Below are positions 44,706 through 55,015 of a stretch of 64,000 bases of DNA, one piece after another; position 1 is the stretch's first letter; the number at the start of each line of letters is the position of its first letter. Origin of the DNA: Palsa-461 sp963768185 (GTDB lineage Bacteria > Actinomycetota > Acidimicrobiia > Acidimicrobiales > RAAP-2); the NCBI GenBank assembly GCA_963768185.1, contig CAVYGS010000001.1, positions 682,001-746,000 of the forward strand, written 5' to 3'. Below the pieces are notes generated by a model. The model worked only from the letters and a program-made list of their open reading frames with translations, did no database searches and was not told the origin of the DNA. The translations under genes and the position numbers were made by a program.

Positions 44706-47661
44706 TCAGAGCGCCGCGTCGAGCTCAGCCAGGACCGCATCGGTGACCGCCAAAGGGCCGCCGAACAAGATCCCGGTGTCCAAGCCCGCCCCCACCTGGG
44801 CGAGGTAGGCCGAGATCGACCCGGGCAGCGGGCCGGTCGGTTCGACGAGGAGCAGCGGTGCCCCGGCCAGCCCGAGGCCGGGGCCCGCCGACAGGGCGTC
44901 GGGGAAGTTCGTCCCGGTCGCCGCGCCGACCTTGGTCGGAGCCGGGAAGAACCGGGCCGCCACCGCCGCCGAGGTGTCAAAGAGGGTGGTGCCGAACACG
45001 GCGGTCGCGGTCGGGTCGGCTCCGGCGGCGGCCAGCGGTCCCCCGATCGCGTAACGCGTGTCGCCGGGGTGCGCCGCCAGGTAGCTCGCGGTCTCCGGGT
45101 CCTGGGTCGCGCCGTCGGTCAGCAGGATCGCCCCGTGCAGCGACACCGCGGCGGGGACCGCCGAGAGGGCGTCGGCAAAGCCGAGCCCGGTCGCCTCGAA
45201 GACCGTGGTCGGGTTCCCCAACTGCTGCGCGATCAGGATCGCCGTCTGATACTCGTCGGCGCCGGCCAGCCGCGTCGTCTTGTACCCGAGGGACTGGAGC
45301 TCCATGTCGAGGTTCGGGCTGAGCGCGAGGTCGCCGCCGACCAGGTACACGGTGCCCCCGGGGACGAGCACCCGCTGGATCTCCTGGCGGACCGCCGGGT
45401 CGAGCGACGGCGACTGCGCGGCGCTCTCGGTGATGAGGACCGGCCCGCCGACCGAAGCCGCGAGTGGCCCCCCAGCCAAGGCGTCGGAGAAGAAGTCGTC
45501 GCGAGCGAGCACCACGGCCTTGGCCGACCGGGCCGCCGGGAACTCGGCCTGCGACGCGGCGACGGCGGTGCCGATGGCGGTCTGCCCGTAGACCCGGGTG
45601 AAGATCGCAGTGCTGTAGGTGAACGTCGCGCTGGAGGTGCCGTTGGTCACCGGTCCGCTTGCCCCCACGGCCACGGTGCCGCTCCCGGCCGGCACGACCA
45701 CCTCGGCCGAGGTCGCGCTCTCCGAGACGACCTGGGCCCGAACCCCGCCGATCGTGATGGCGGCGTTCTGCAGGCCGAACCCGTTGACGGTGACGTCGGC
45801 CCCGGCGGGCGCCTGGTCCGGAGTCACCGACAGCGCGGCGGTGCACCCGACCCCGCCCGCGTTGACCGAGCCGAGCCCGCTCGCCAGGTCGTAGCCGGGG
45901 CCGGCCGTGAAGTCGCCGCCGTTGGTCCCGGTGAAGTCGTTGGTGCCCGAGGTGATGTCGTTGAGCGCGCCGGCGTACCCGCCGCTGTTGGCCAGCGAGT
46001 AGTACACCGACGCCGCGTCACCGGTCGCCGGCTGGCCGCATTCGGAGTCCCGGTCGGCCCAGATCGCCGCCTCGAGCGGCGCCCCGATGCTCGTCCCGAT
46101 GAAGACGCCCCACGACCCGTTGGCGTAGAAGACGACGGGGACGCCGGCGTCGGCCGAGATGTCGGGCACCTCGCGACAGTTGGTGCCCTGCGCGCCGCAC
46201 GACGCCGTCGGCGGGACGGGGAGCCCGGCCTGCCAGGACGGCCTCGGCTCGAGCGCGGAGGTGCCTCCCCCGCCGGCGCCGTCGCCCGGATCACAGTCAC
46301 TGCCGGCCGGCACGCCGTCGCACCCGTTCCAGACGACCTCGACGCCGTCCAAGGCGCGCGAGGTGCCGCCGACCGCGGTGACCCAGGGGCTGGACGACGG
46401 ATAGTCGACCGCCAGCGCCGTGTCGCCGCCGGAGGCCCCGACGCAGTCCTCAGAGCCTCGGTCGCCGGCGGCCGTGAAGACCGACTGGCCCTGGCTGGCC
46501 GCCTCCTCGAACAGGGTGTCGAAGGAGGAGACCGAGCCGGCCCCCGTCGTCGGCACCATCGCCTCGCACGAACCCCAGCTGTCGGAGACGAATTTGGCGG
46601 CGTCGTCGTCGACGATCGCGGCCACGGTGTCGTAGGCACCCAGGCTCGTGTCGGGCCCCTCATAGGAGACGATCTGCGCGGCCCCGGGCGCCTGGCTGGC
46701 CAGCTGCTCGATATCGAGGTCGGCCTCGCCGGTCCCAAGAGGTCCCGGCGTGCCACCGCCGTCCACCTCTTGGACAGCGACCGGCACCGCCAGGCCGTAG
46801 CAGGACTGGAACGCCGAGATGTCGCTCGCGGACGAGGGCGCCAGCTCGAGGACCGCCAGGGTCTCGCTGGACCCGTCAAAGCCGGCGCTGAGGTAGGCGT
46901 TCACGCCGTAGGCGTCCCCGAGCGTGGTCGCCGTGTAGTCACCGCCGGCGGCCACCGAGTCGGCGGCCGGGCAATCACTCAGGTCGGCGGGCGCGCCCGC
47001 TCCCTCCGAGACTCCGGCCGAGGGGCCGGCGGCGGTCGCGATGGCCGGGTGCGGCACGGCCATGGCCTCCGGCGAGGCCGCCGGCAAGTCGTTGAGCCCG
47101 ACAATGTCGGCAATGTCGGCAGCGATCGCGGTCGGGACCTCGGGGGTGCGCGTCGCATCGAACACCGTCCTCCCGTCGACCCGGTACCGGCCGAGCGGGC
47201 TCCCGAGGCCCGAGGACACGAGCGAGGCCGGCCCGCTGGCCCGCACCGAGAACCCGTCGCCGAGCCGTGCCGCGAACCCGAGGCCGCGCAGCCAGCCGAG
47301 GGTCGCCGCGACGGTCGCTGCGGAGGGCCCGAAGTCCCGCCGCGAACTGGCCGGGCGCGAGCCACTGGTGGTAGTCGGGGGACGACGGGTCGTACTGGTT
47401 GGCGAGGAGCGCCTGGAGGCCCGACTCGTCGCGCGGGGCCAGGACCACCTCGAAGTCCACCGGCTGGGCCGAGGGAACCGCCCCGGCGGAAACGGCGCCG
47501 GGCGGGGCGGGCGGCGGCTGCAAGAGGGCGGGGCGCTCGAAGCGGGGCACCGCCGCGGCGAGGGGGGGCGCAGCGAAGAACACCCCGCACAACCCGGTCA
47601 GGAGGGCCGCCCCGGCGACCGCACGGCGCCTCCGAGGCGTGCCCGGGAACCGGCGGACCAT
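44706..47661 (-). CDS. Secreted S53 sedolisin-type peptidase with IPT/TIG and cell-wall-binding repeats (one frameshift)
   Basis: About 984 residues. Signal peptide (PRRRRAVAGAALLTGLCGV); pro-kumamolisin activation domain (QYDPSSPDYHQWLAPGQFA, FGPSAATVAATLGWL); S53 catalytic domain with GTGEADLDIEQL (Glu and Asp), VSDSWGSCE and GTSIGAPLEAAI (nucleophile Ser); an IPT/TIG-like Ig domain (DQAPAGADVTVNGFGLQNA); and three C-terminal cell-wall-binding type 2 repeats (ARDDFFSDALAGGPLA, EATGLGFADALSAVPAA, TRYAIGGPLAAAG, GTNFPDALSAGPGLG). One extra G near 47336 separates the two frames inside the prodomain. S53 enzymes are acid-active, so this is probably a wall-anchored protease of an acidophile. Confidence 0.85.
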
Positions 47662-47728
47662 CTCGTGGGACACTAACGGGGACACCCCACGAGGGGGTGG
47701 AGCCACGCCGCCGAAGGGAGGGCCGGTG

Positions 47729-47939
47729 GTGTCGACCGCTGGGCTGTCCGAGGTGCTCCTCACGGTCGACAAGCACCAGGTCGCCGGCATCGTGGTGCTT
47801 GTCCTCGGCGTGGCGATCACGGTCTTCGGAGTCGTGCGGGTGGTGCAACGGCTGAGCGGCGCCGCGCTCGATTCTGACCGTCGGAATCGCCGTCGCGGTG
47901 ATCGGGATCCTCGTCTCCACCCACACCATCCACGCGTAG
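47729..47939 (+). CDS. Small two-helix membrane protein (one frameshift)
   Basis: 69 residues after removing one extra base near 47874. Helix 1 is QVAGIVVLVLGVAITVFGVV; helix 2, in the second frame, is ILTVGIAVAVIGILVSTHTI with the stop at 47937-47939. GAAGGGAGGG precedes the GTG start. No family recognised. It lies between two divergent surface-related genes. Confidence 0.55.
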
Positions 47940-48041
47940 GCCCACCTCCGAGGCGTCGCGCACCGAGCGTGACCCGGCGCGGGCCCGTCCGGGGCGCCCA
48001 CCTCGCGGCGCCCCCGGCCTGCTGCGCGCCACAATGGGGCC

Positions 48042-48914
48042 GTGAAGCGCCTCGTGCGAGCCCTGCTCCGCCCGCTCCGGCCGCTCGGGCGGCCGATCGT
48101 GCGCAAGCTCCGAGCGCGGGTGACCTTCTGGGCGCGCCGGGCGACAGACGAGCGATTCGAGCACGTGGAGGGCAAGCTCGCCGAGACCCGGACCGACGTC
48201 GAGGGCCTCGAGCACTGCGTCCCCGCCCTCCTCAACGCCATCGCCGCCCAGAACGCCCTGAACCGGGCCAACGTGCGGACCGAGGCCGAGCTGGCCCGGC
48301 TCGTCTCCTCGGTGCTGGCTGAGTTCCAGAGCGTCCGCAACGAGGTCGTGGGCGCCAAAGAGGGTGGCCTCGACCCGGTCTTCGAGCCCAAGATCCTGCA
48401 CCCCGAGGCAATCAGCGGGGAGGGGCTCCGGCTCAACCTCGGCGCGGGCGCCGCCCCCCGGTCCGGGTACGTGAACGTGGACATCCAGCCCTTCGACGGG
48501 ACCGACGTCCTGGCCCACCCGGCGGGCCTTCCCTTCGAGACCGACTCGGTGGCCGAGATCCGGGCGGTGCACCTATTGGACCACTACAGCCTGGACGAGG
48601 GGCGCGGCACGCTCCTCCCCCACTGGGTCCGGATCCTGCGACCGTCGGGGACGCTCACCGTCGTCGTGCCCGACGGCGACTCCCTCGTCCGGTCCTATGT
48701 GGCCGGCGAGCTTTCCTTCGACGAGCTGCGCGACGCCACCTTCGGGCAGGGCGCCGATGACCGCAGCGTCCGGTTCACCATGTTCAGCCGCACCTCGATC
48801 GTGGACCTGCTCGCCGAAGCCGGACTCGAGGAGATCGAGCTGCGGGCGGATCCGAGGGGCCCGTCGCGCGAGATCGAGGTGGTCGGGCGCAAGCCCGGGC
48901 CCGCGCCGAGCTGA
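48042..48914 (+). CDS. SAM-dependent methyltransferase (type 11) with N-terminal helical region
   Basis: 290 residues. A basic start is followed by a helical/coiled region (to about 120), then a class I methyltransferase: LRLNLGAGAAPRSGYVNVDIQPF (SAM loop), HPAGLPFETDSVAEIRAVHLLDHY, and VRILRPSGTLTVVVPDGD. It resembles the methyltransferase at 56290-57147 over its whole length, including the helical N-terminus. Together with the neighbouring glycosyltransferases it probably modifies a surface glycan. GTG start 48042. The next gene starts 13 bases later. Confidence 0.8.
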   Translation: MKRLVRALLRPLRPLGRPIVRKLRARVTFWARRATDERFEHVEGKLAETRTDVEGLEHCVPALLNAIAAQNALNRANVRTEAELARLVSSVLAEFQSVRNEVVGAKEGGLDPVFEPKILHPEAISGEGLRLNLGAGAAPRSGYVNVDIQPFDGTDVLAHPAGLPFETDSVAEIRAVHLLDHYSLDEGRGTLLPHWVRILRPSGTLTVVVPDGDSLVRSYVAGELSFDELRDATFGQGADDRSVRFTMFSRTSIVDLLAEAGLEEIELRADPRGPSREIEVVGRKPGPAPS

Positions 48915-48927
48915 CCCTCGGCTGGCG

Positions 48928-51900
48928 GTGAGCGACGTGCGGTTCTCGGTCGTCATCAGCACGGACAACCGCGCCGAGAGCCTGGGCTTGACCCTCGAGG
49001 TGCTCCCGCACCTCGACTACCCCGCCTTCGAGGTCATCGTGGTCCGCGGGCCGACGCCCGACGCCACCGACGAGGTGCTGGCCCGCCACGCCGGCACCAT
49101 CAAGGTGGGCCGGTGCCCCGAGCGGAACCTGTCCATGTCCCGCAACATCGGCATCGCCATGGCGTCGGGCGACATCGTCGCCTTCCTCGACGACGACGCC
49201 TACCCGGACCCGGCATGGCTCGACCGCCTCGAGGAGGCCTACGGCGACCCCGAGACCGTCGCCGCCGGCGGCCCGGTGTGGGACTGGAGCGGGGCCCGGC
49301 TCCAGGTGCTGCACTCGTGGGCCAACCGATTGGGGGACGTCTGGGTCGACGTCGCCTACGGCCACGACCAGAGCGAGGCGCTCGCTCGCCCCGGCACGAC
49401 GATGTTTCGCTATCCGATCGGGACGAACGCGTCGTTCCGTCGCGATCGTCTCGTCGAGATCGGGGGCTTCGACGAGCAGTTCGACTACGGCTGGGACGAG
49501 GTCGACCTCTGCCACCGCTTCATCGACGCCGGCTGGGTCGTCCGCGTCCTCCAGGACGGCTACGTGTACCACAAGTCCCTGCCGAGCGAGATCCGCGGCG
49601 AGAACCGCGCCACCCACAACATGGGGGTCCTCCTCAAGAACAAGGCGTACTACACGTTCAAGCACGGTTGGGGGGTCGCACCGCTCGCCGAGATCGCCGA
49701 CTCGCTGGCGGGGTACGCGCAGCACTATCGCGACGAGATCAGCGAGCACGTCGAGCAGGGGCGGCTGACCCAGGCCGATCTGGACCAATACGAGGCCGAT
49801 GTCGTCGCCAACTTCGACCTCGGCTACGCCAAGTGGCTCGACGGCCTGGACCGCCGCCGACCGGCCAGCTGGTTCGCCGCCCGCCAGAGCGCCTTCCTCC
49901 CGTTCCCGACGCTGCGGGGGCGCGCCGACAAGCTCCACCTCTGCTTCCTCTCGGTCGAGTACCCACCGACCCCGGTCAACGGCATCGGACGCGTCGTCCA
50001 CGCGCTGGCCACCGGCCTCGGTCGGCTGGGCCACGAGGTCCACGTCCTGACGCGGGGTCACGACGTCATCGACCGCGTCGACTTCGAGGACGGCGTCTGG
50101 GTGCATCGGATGGTGCCCAAGCACCACCGGCTCCCCGAGGGCGTCGTGGTCACCCAGGGCCTGTGGGACTACGCGGCCACCCTGGCCGACGAGGCCCTGC
50201 GCATCCACCGGCACCGCCCGCTCGACCTCGTGCAAGCCCCCAACTGGAGCACCGAGGGCATCGCCGTCATGGTCGACGGGCGGCTCCCCCTCGTGGTCGG
50301 CCTCTACACCCCGCTCGCCACGGTGGCCGAGCTCGACACCCCGCTCGCCGCCGGGCGGAGGAAGGGCGACCCCGAGGTGCCGACCCTGATCGAGCTCGAG
50401 CGCCTGACCTACCGCCGCGCCCCCCACTTCTTGGCCTGCGGCCCGGCCATCGTGGAGGAAATCGAGACCGCCTACGGCGTGACCCTCGGGGACGAGCGGG
50501 TGGGCTTCGTGCCCCACGGGATCGCGGACCGCGCCGGGACCGTCGAGCCGGAGCACTGGGCGGGCCGCGTCGAGGTCCTCTTCGTGGGCCGCCTGGAGGA
50601 CCGCAAGGGCATCGACACCCTGCTGGCCGCCATCCCGGGCGTCGTCCGGGCCCACCCCGAGGTCGGCTTCACCATCGTCGGCGAGGACAGCCGGCCGATG
50701 ACCGACGGCCGCACCCACCGCCAGCGCTTCGAGCAGTCCAAGGCCTGGGCCGAGGTGGCCGATCACGTGCGGTTCTTGGGTCGGGTGCCCGACGAGGACC
50801 TGTACCGGCTGTATGCGGGGTGTGACGTCCTCGTCGCACCGTCGCGTTACGAGTCCTTCGGGCTCATCCTCCTCGAGGCCATGCAGTTCGCCAAGCCGGT
50901 GATCGCGTCGGCGACCGGCGGCATGGCCGAGATCGTCGAAGATGGCGAGACCGGCCTCCTCGTCCCACCGGGCGACGCCGCCGCCCTCGCCCGAGCCATC
51001 GAGGACCTCGTCTCGTCGGGCGAGCGCCGTTCCCGCCTCGGCGCGGCAGGCCGGGAGCGCTTCGAGCGGTGGTACCGGAGCGAGGTGATGGTCGAGGGCG
51101 CGAACCGCTTCTACGACGACATTCTCGGGCGCTCGACGGCGGGCAAAGGCCCACGTGCGCCACGAGGGTCCGACCCCGCGCTCGCCAACGGGCCGCCCCC
51201 AACCGACTCCGTGGTCGCAGCCCCGGCACTGCAGCCCGCATCCGGCGCGCTCGAACGACCCGACGCCCACGGGCTCGGCGGGCTCCCCCGTGCGTTGCTC
51301 GACCTCCTCCGCTGCCCCCGCTGCGGCTCGGCCGTCGAGACCGTGGCCCGGACGATCACACTCGGCGGGCAGGTCAAGACCGGACACATCGACTGTCTCG
51401 CAGAACGGCGAACGGTCGCCTCGGTCGACCACTTCAAGGTGGACTTCCTCCCGGCCGACGGCCCGACGCCGGAAGGCGAACGAGTCGAGATCCCCGAGCT
51501 CGGCGAGGACCGCGTCGCCGCCGACGACGCCCGCGTCCGGCGGGTGGGCACCTGGGTCCCGAACACCCCCGGCGCGCTCGAGCGCGCGAGGGGTCATCGG
51601 CGACGCCCTGATCCTCGAGACCGAATGCACCGACGTCATCGTCCGCCTGCGCCGTCAATCGATGGGCGGCATCGCCGACGTCACTGTCGATGGCGTCCTG
51701 GTGGCCTCGGTCGACCTGTACCAGCCGGAAGGTTCGGAGAACATGGCCGTCCGCGCCGCCACCGATCTGCCCCTCGCTCGCCGGGAGGTCGCGGTCCGGG
51801 CCCGGGGGGCCTCACACCCCGAGGCGCTCGACAAGCTCGTCACCGTCGAGGGCTTCGTCCTCTACGGGCCGCTCGGCGCGGCCTTCGCCCCGCCTGTCCC

Positions 51901-52504
51901 GGTCAACTACGGGAACCCCTACAGCCCGCACCTCGATCGATGGCTCGCGACGATCCCCGACGGCGAGCCGATCCTGGAGTTGGGTGGCGGCGACCGGCGC
52001 CGCTGTCGTGACGGCGAGATCAACATCGAGTTCTTGAAGCTCGAGCTGGCCGACGGGTATGCCGACATCCACTCGATCCCCTTCGCCGACGACACGTTCG
52101 CGGCGACCTGGACCCAGGCCGTCTTCGAGCACGTCGACGATCCGTTCAAGGCGGCCGCCGAGCTCATCCGGGTGACCCGGCCAGGCGGGCTGATCTTGAC
52201 CGAGGTGGCCTTCATGCAGCCACTCCACGCCGTCCCGTACCACTTCTTCAACATGACCACCTGGGGAGTGCAGGAGCTCTTCACAGGGTGCGAGATCCTC
52301 GAGTGCGACTGGTTCGGCGACCTCTCCTTCACGGTCGAGTGGATGACCAACGCCGCGGGCCTCTCCACCAAGATCGACCCCGAAGAACTGGCCCAGCTCA
52401 TGGAGCGGCTCCGGCGCTACGACGCGCTCGTCTCCCACGACGAGCTACAGAGCGTCGCCTCGGCCGTCTACCTGATCGCCCGGAAGCCGGCAGGCGCCGG
52501 CTGA
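48928..52504 (+). CDS. GT2-GT4-zinc finger-methyltransferase fusion protein (one frameshift)
   Basis: About 1191 residues. Domain 1 (to about 330) is a GT2 glycosyltransferase: FSVVISTDNRAESL, MASGDIVAFLDDDAYPDPAW (DxD), GYGWDE-like FDYGWDEVDLCHRFIDAGW. Domain 2 (about 335-735) is GT4: LSVEYPPTPVNGIGRVVHAL, FVGRLEDRKGIDTLL, APSRYESFGLILLEAMQFAKP. A short CPRCGSAVE zinc-ribbon-like segment and a beta-rich stretch follow, then a type 11 methyltransferase (PILELGGGDRRRCRDG, HSIPFADDTFAATWTQAVFEHV, RVTRPGGLILTEVAF). An extra base near 51590 separates LERA from the second frame. Correction restores one long protein. Likely a multi-step surface glycan enzyme. Confidence 0.78.
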
Positions 52505-52512
52505 GCGCAGAC

Positions 52513-52548
52513 CCCGGGTCGGGCGCTCCGACGAACGCCCGGACCGGG
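52513..52548. terminator. Hairpin between convergent genes
   Basis: CCCGGGTCGGGCG (52513-52525) pairs with CGCCCGGACCGGG (52536-52548) at 11 of 13 positions, with a 10-base loop. It lies between the convergent stops at 52504 and 52553, so it likely serves both. Confidence 0.5.
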
Positions 52549-52552
52549 ACTG

Positions 52553-54835
52553 CTATCCGACTGCCTCTTCGAGGGCGGTCAGCACGCCTCCGCTGATCGC
52601 GAGCGGGCCCCCGAAGACGTAGCCGCGAGCGCCCGACGGCAGGCTCGCGAGATACGGGAGGATCTCGGTGGGCAACGGCGGGTTCGGGTTCACGATGAGC
52701 AGCGGGCCCAATCGGCCCCCGGTCGCCATGAAGACGCCACCACCGAGGGCGTCGGTGAAGGTCGCCGAGGTGGCCACGCCGTACATCGTCGCCCCCGGGA
52801 AGAAGGTCGAGGCGACCGCCGCCGAGGTCGAGAACAGGTCCTGGCCGTAGACGGCGGTGGCGCCCGGGTCGGCCCCGGCGGCGGCGAGCGGGCCACCGAT
52901 CGCGTAGCGATACACCCCGGGGTGACTGAGCAGATAGATCCCGGTCTCATAGGACTGGACGTTGCCGTCGGTGAGCAGGATCGCCGCGTGGTCCTCGATG
53001 GCCGCCGGGACGGCTGAGAGCGCGTCGTAGTAGCTGGTCCCCGTGGCCTCGAAGACGACCTCCGGGCTCCCCTCGGCCAACGCGATCAGATACGCGGTGT
53101 CGTACTCGTCGGTGCCCGCTTCGCGCACCACCGTGTAGCCGGCGGCCTCGAGCGCCGCGTCCACGTCCGGATTGATCGCCAGGTCACCACCGAGGATGTA
53201 GACGGTCCCACCCACGGGCAGGACCCGCTCGATCTCGGCCAGCGTCCGCGGGTCGATGGTCGAACCAATGGGCGCCCCCTGGGTCAGGAGCAGCGGGCCA
53301 CCCACGTCCGCGGCGAGAGGGCCACCGGCCAGGGCATCGGCGAAGAAGTCATCTCGAGCGAGGACGACGGCCCCGGCCGTCCCGGCGGTCGGGAACTCGG
53401 CCTGTGAGATGGCGATCGAGGTCCCGATCGGGTCGATGCCGTAGATCTGCGTCGGCAAAGGCGTGCCCACCGTCACCTGCGGCGAGACGGCGAGTTCCTC
53501 CAACGCGCCGCTCGGTGAGGAGGCCTCCAAGGCCACGAACGTCGAGATCTCGGCCGTCGACGGTGCAGTGGCGCCGGGTCCACCCGACACCGTCGACCCG
53601 TAGGTGATCGTGCAGCTCGCATCGAGGGCGAGCGACACCCCGGTCACCTCGATGAGACCGCCGACGGTCGCGACGGTGCCGCAGGTCGACGTGGTGAAGC
53701 CGGCAAGGGTGGGAGTCGTCGTCGGCGGCGTCCAGTCGGAGGGGACGTCGATCTCGAGTTCTCCGGAGCTGACCACTCCGCCGGTGGCGGTGTAGGTGAA
53801 CACGAGCGTGTCCCCGGTGGACGCGACGCCGACCGACGAGGGCAAGACGGTCATGGTCCCCGACCCATTCGCCGCCACGCCGATGCCCACGTTGATCGCC
53901 GGATTGGCAGGAACCGTGTCTGCGCCGGTGGCGACCGAGAAGGTCGTATTCGGATACGAGGCCGCGGCCGGGTTGATGCCGTCAGCGATCTCGATCGACA
54001 CGGCGGTGCTGGCTCCTATCGCGCACGCCACACCGCTGAGGCTGATCGTCACCACGTTGGCAACCGCGCTCCCGGCGGCCGTGCAGCCCGAGCCTGCCGG
54101 CGAGAGGATCGTGATCGTTGGCGTCGTGGTCGAGAACGAGAAGGCGGGGTTGAAGGTCACCGTGATCGTGTTATTGGGTGCCGTCCCCTTCAGGGCGCCA
54201 AAGGCGCTAGTGACGAAGTCGACGGTCCAGGTCACGCCTGCGGCACCGGCCGTCGCGGAGGACGGGGAGAACGAGACCGATGACACGCTCGTCCCAACGA
54301 TGGTAACGCTGGCCGACGGTGTGTTGGGGCTGTCCAATGCGGTCGCCACGGTGAACCCGAAATAGACGCCGGGCGCTGCCGGATTCGTGATCCCGTCGAT
54401 GGTGAGGCTCTCAGCGGTACCCGCCACCAGCGCGCAACTCGCCCCCGTGAGCGGAATCGTCAACTGCGTCGCTGTCGCCGTCACCGTCCCTTTTGTGCAC
54501 AAGGCGGTGGCAAAACCGCCTCCCAATGTGACCGCGGGCGGCGAAGGTGAGAACGCAAAGGTGGACGGGATGGTGACGGTGATGGGGGTTGGATTCCCGG
54601 AGGCCCCGGGGGTGAAATCAACCGTCCAGGTTGACGTCGCGTGCGCCACGTCGGACGCCGGAGTGAACGACACGTGGGTGGTCGTCGTAGCCGCTGCCGG
54701 ATCCACCAACAACAGCCCGCCGATCCCGCTCAGCACCAGCCCCAGGGCCAGGCCGATCGGCAAGAGTCGAGCAAACGGTCGCCGGGACCGCTCCGACCTC
54801 GGTCCACGATCTCCGCGACTCCTAAAGCTGTCCAT
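52553..54835 (-). CDS. Secreted surface protein with cell-wall-binding type 2 repeats
   Basis: 760 residues from ATG 54835 (GAGGAAGG upstream). Signal/anchor region LLPIGLALGLVLSGIGGLLLV is followed by Thr/Ser-rich beta domains (HVSFTPASDVAHATSTWTVD; repeated VSSVSFSPSSATAGAAGVTWTVD) and three C-terminal cell-wall-binding type 2 repeats (VLARDDFFADALAGGPLA, VFEATGTSYYDALSAVPAA, YRYAIGGPLAAAGADPGATA). The repeats resemble those of the S53 protein; the N-terminal part does not. No catalytic domain is seen. Probably a structural or adhesive cell-surface protein. Confidence 0.8.
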   Translation of the reverse strand: MDSFRSRGDRGPRSERSRRPFARLLPIGLALGLVLSGIGGLLLVDPAAATTTTHVSFTPASDVAHATSTWTVDFTPGASGNPTPITVTIPSTFAFSPSPPAVTLGGGFATALCTKGTVTATATQLTIPLTGASCALVAGTAESLTIDGITNPAAPGVYFGFTVATALDSPNTPSASVTIVGTSVSSVSFSPSSATAGAAGVTWTVDFVTSAFGALKGTAPNNTITVTFNPAFSFSTTTPTITILSPAGSGCTAAGSAVANVVTISLSGVACAIGASTAVSIEIADGINPAAASYPNTTFSVATGADTVPANPAINVGIGVAANGSGTMTVLPSSVGVASTGDTLVFTYTATGGVVSSGELEIDVPSDWTPPTTTPTLAGFTTSTCGTVATVGGLIEVTGVSLALDASCTITYGSTVSGGPGATAPSTAEISTFVALEASSPSGALEELAVSPQVTVGTPLPTQIYGIDPIGTSIAISQAEFPTAGTAGAVVLARDDFFADALAGGPLAADVGGPLLLTQGAPIGSTIDPRTLAEIERVLPVGGTVYILGGDLAINPDVDAALEAAGYTVVREAGTDEYDTAYLIALAEGSPEVVFEATGTSYYDALSAVPAAIEDHAAILLTDGNVQSYETGIYLLSHPGVYRYAIGGPLAAAGADPGATAVYGQDLFSTSAAVASTFFPGATMYGVATSATFTDALGGGVFMATGGRLGPLLIVNPNPPLPTEILPYLASLPSGARGYVFGGPLAISGGVLTALEEAVG

Positions 54836-55015
54836 TGCCTTCCTCGCTCTCTCGACGCCACGACGGCACTGCGGAGCGCTGTCTGGAACCCCCCTCATGA
54901 GCACCGGATAGAGCCTGGTCAGACAATAGACACCGGCCAGGTCCCGTTCAATGGCGGGTGGAAACCTGCGCCCCCGGACCGGCACCGCTGACTACTTCCC
55001 CGGCGGCAGCTGCTC

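Noticed and set aside
44637..47855. Plus-strand open frame of over 1000 codons opposite the S53 peptidase gene
   Set aside because: Arg/Gly/Pro-rich shadow without motifs; the sedolisin and cell-wall-binding repeats are on the minus strand.
48784..51639. Very long open frame on the minus strand opposite the glycosyltransferase fusion
   Set aside because: It is the antisense shadow of a GC-rich gene. The translation is Asp/Arg/Gly/Val-rich with no motif, while the plus strand has clear GT2 and GT4 motifs.
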